A DNA stretch of 5,701 nucleotides from Pseudomonadota bacterium (GTDB lineage: Bacteria > Pseudomonadota > Gammaproteobacteria > Burkholderiales > Burkholderiaceae_C). Shown in pieces: positions 5,546 to 5,701 of this stretch. The position numbers and the translations under genes were made by a program. Below the pieces are notes generated by a model, which was not told the origin of the DNA, did no database searches, and worked only from the letters and a program-made list of their open reading frames with translations. The stretch lies in the NCBI GenBank assembly GCA_030918015.1, contig JAUPTP010000181.1, positions 1 through 5,701 of the forward strand, in the 5' to 3' direction. Position 1 is the stretch's first letter. Every line of letters starts with the position of its first letter.

Positions 5546-5701
5546 TATGCGGATCAATTGCAACGAACTGATGCCGGTTAAGGAAAGCCGGGCGTCTGCC
5601 GCTAATCTCCAGGGCGAAAATCCGAGCGTCGCCAATGTAACAAAACATGTGCCAATTGGGTCGGCTGCGGCGACAGGAGAGGCACAGGATTCCAGGACTG
5701 A
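5546..5701. other. Lower-GC tail after folP, no gene supported
   Basis: G+C falls to about 55% (86 of 156 by my count), against roughly two-thirds elsewhere. One frame is open from ATG 5547, two bases after the folP stop, through the window end (51 codons). Its third positions are only about 56% G+C and I recognise nothing in it, so it is probably not coding. The other two forward frames hit stops by about 5580. The segment holds the palindrome CCAATTGG (5652-5659) and a purine-rich CAGGAGAGG (5674-5682). The latter could be a ribosome binding site for a gene starting just outside. I see no convincing terminator for folP. Confidence 0.5.

Noticed and set aside
4709..5635. Antisense open frame of 308 codons opposite folP
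   Set aside because: It has Arg/His/Gly-rich composition and no recognisable motif; all DHPS motifs are on the + strand.
5547..5701. New gene starting two bases after folP and running off the window
   Set aside because: It is open for only 51 codons, third-position G+C is near 56%, there is no ribosome binding site and the product is not recognisable. An open frame this short is unsurprising by chance.

Overview
This is a GC-rich (roughly two-thirds G+C), almost fully coding stretch from the chromosome of a betaproteobacterium. The order rpsF-priB-rpsR-rplI, the lysine/arginine-rich N-terminal extension on S18, and the S6 and L9 sequences point to Burkholderiales, perhaps the Rubrivivax/Leptothrix/Sphaerotilus side. 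That finer placement is only an impression. All genes read on the + strand.

Layout: (1) Positions 2-508 are the 3' end of phosphoenolpyruvate synthase (ppsA), closed by a strong intrinsic terminator at 536-565. (2) Positions 670-3065 hold a two-gene transporter unit: a small two-helix protein of the DUF4212 family, overlapping by four bases a large sodium:solute symporter of the ActP-like VC_2705 group. The large subunit has two unusual extramembrane parts: an insert of about 130 residues, probably helical, and a textbook EF-hand-type calcium-binding loop. (3) Positions 3035-4660 are the ribosomal protein operon rpsF-priB-rpsR-rplI. It has a probable promoter overlapping the symporter stop codon, a leader hairpin resembling the S6:S18 autoregulatory site, and an intrinsic terminator. 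(4) Positions 4700-5545 are folP (dihydropteroate synthase). (5) Positions 5546-5701 are a lower-GC tail (about 55% by my count) with no gene I can support.

How the parts fit: ppsA makes PEP from pyruvate, and the ActP-like transporter probably imports a small monocarboxylate. A role for both in growth on organic acids is plausible, but it is inferred from adjacency. The ribosomal operon and folP are housekeeping genes. I see no mobile element, CRISPR array, tRNA, toxin-antitoxin pair or defence system. The best leads are the extramembrane architecture of the symporter, the possible S6:S18 leader site, and folP lying directly after rplI.
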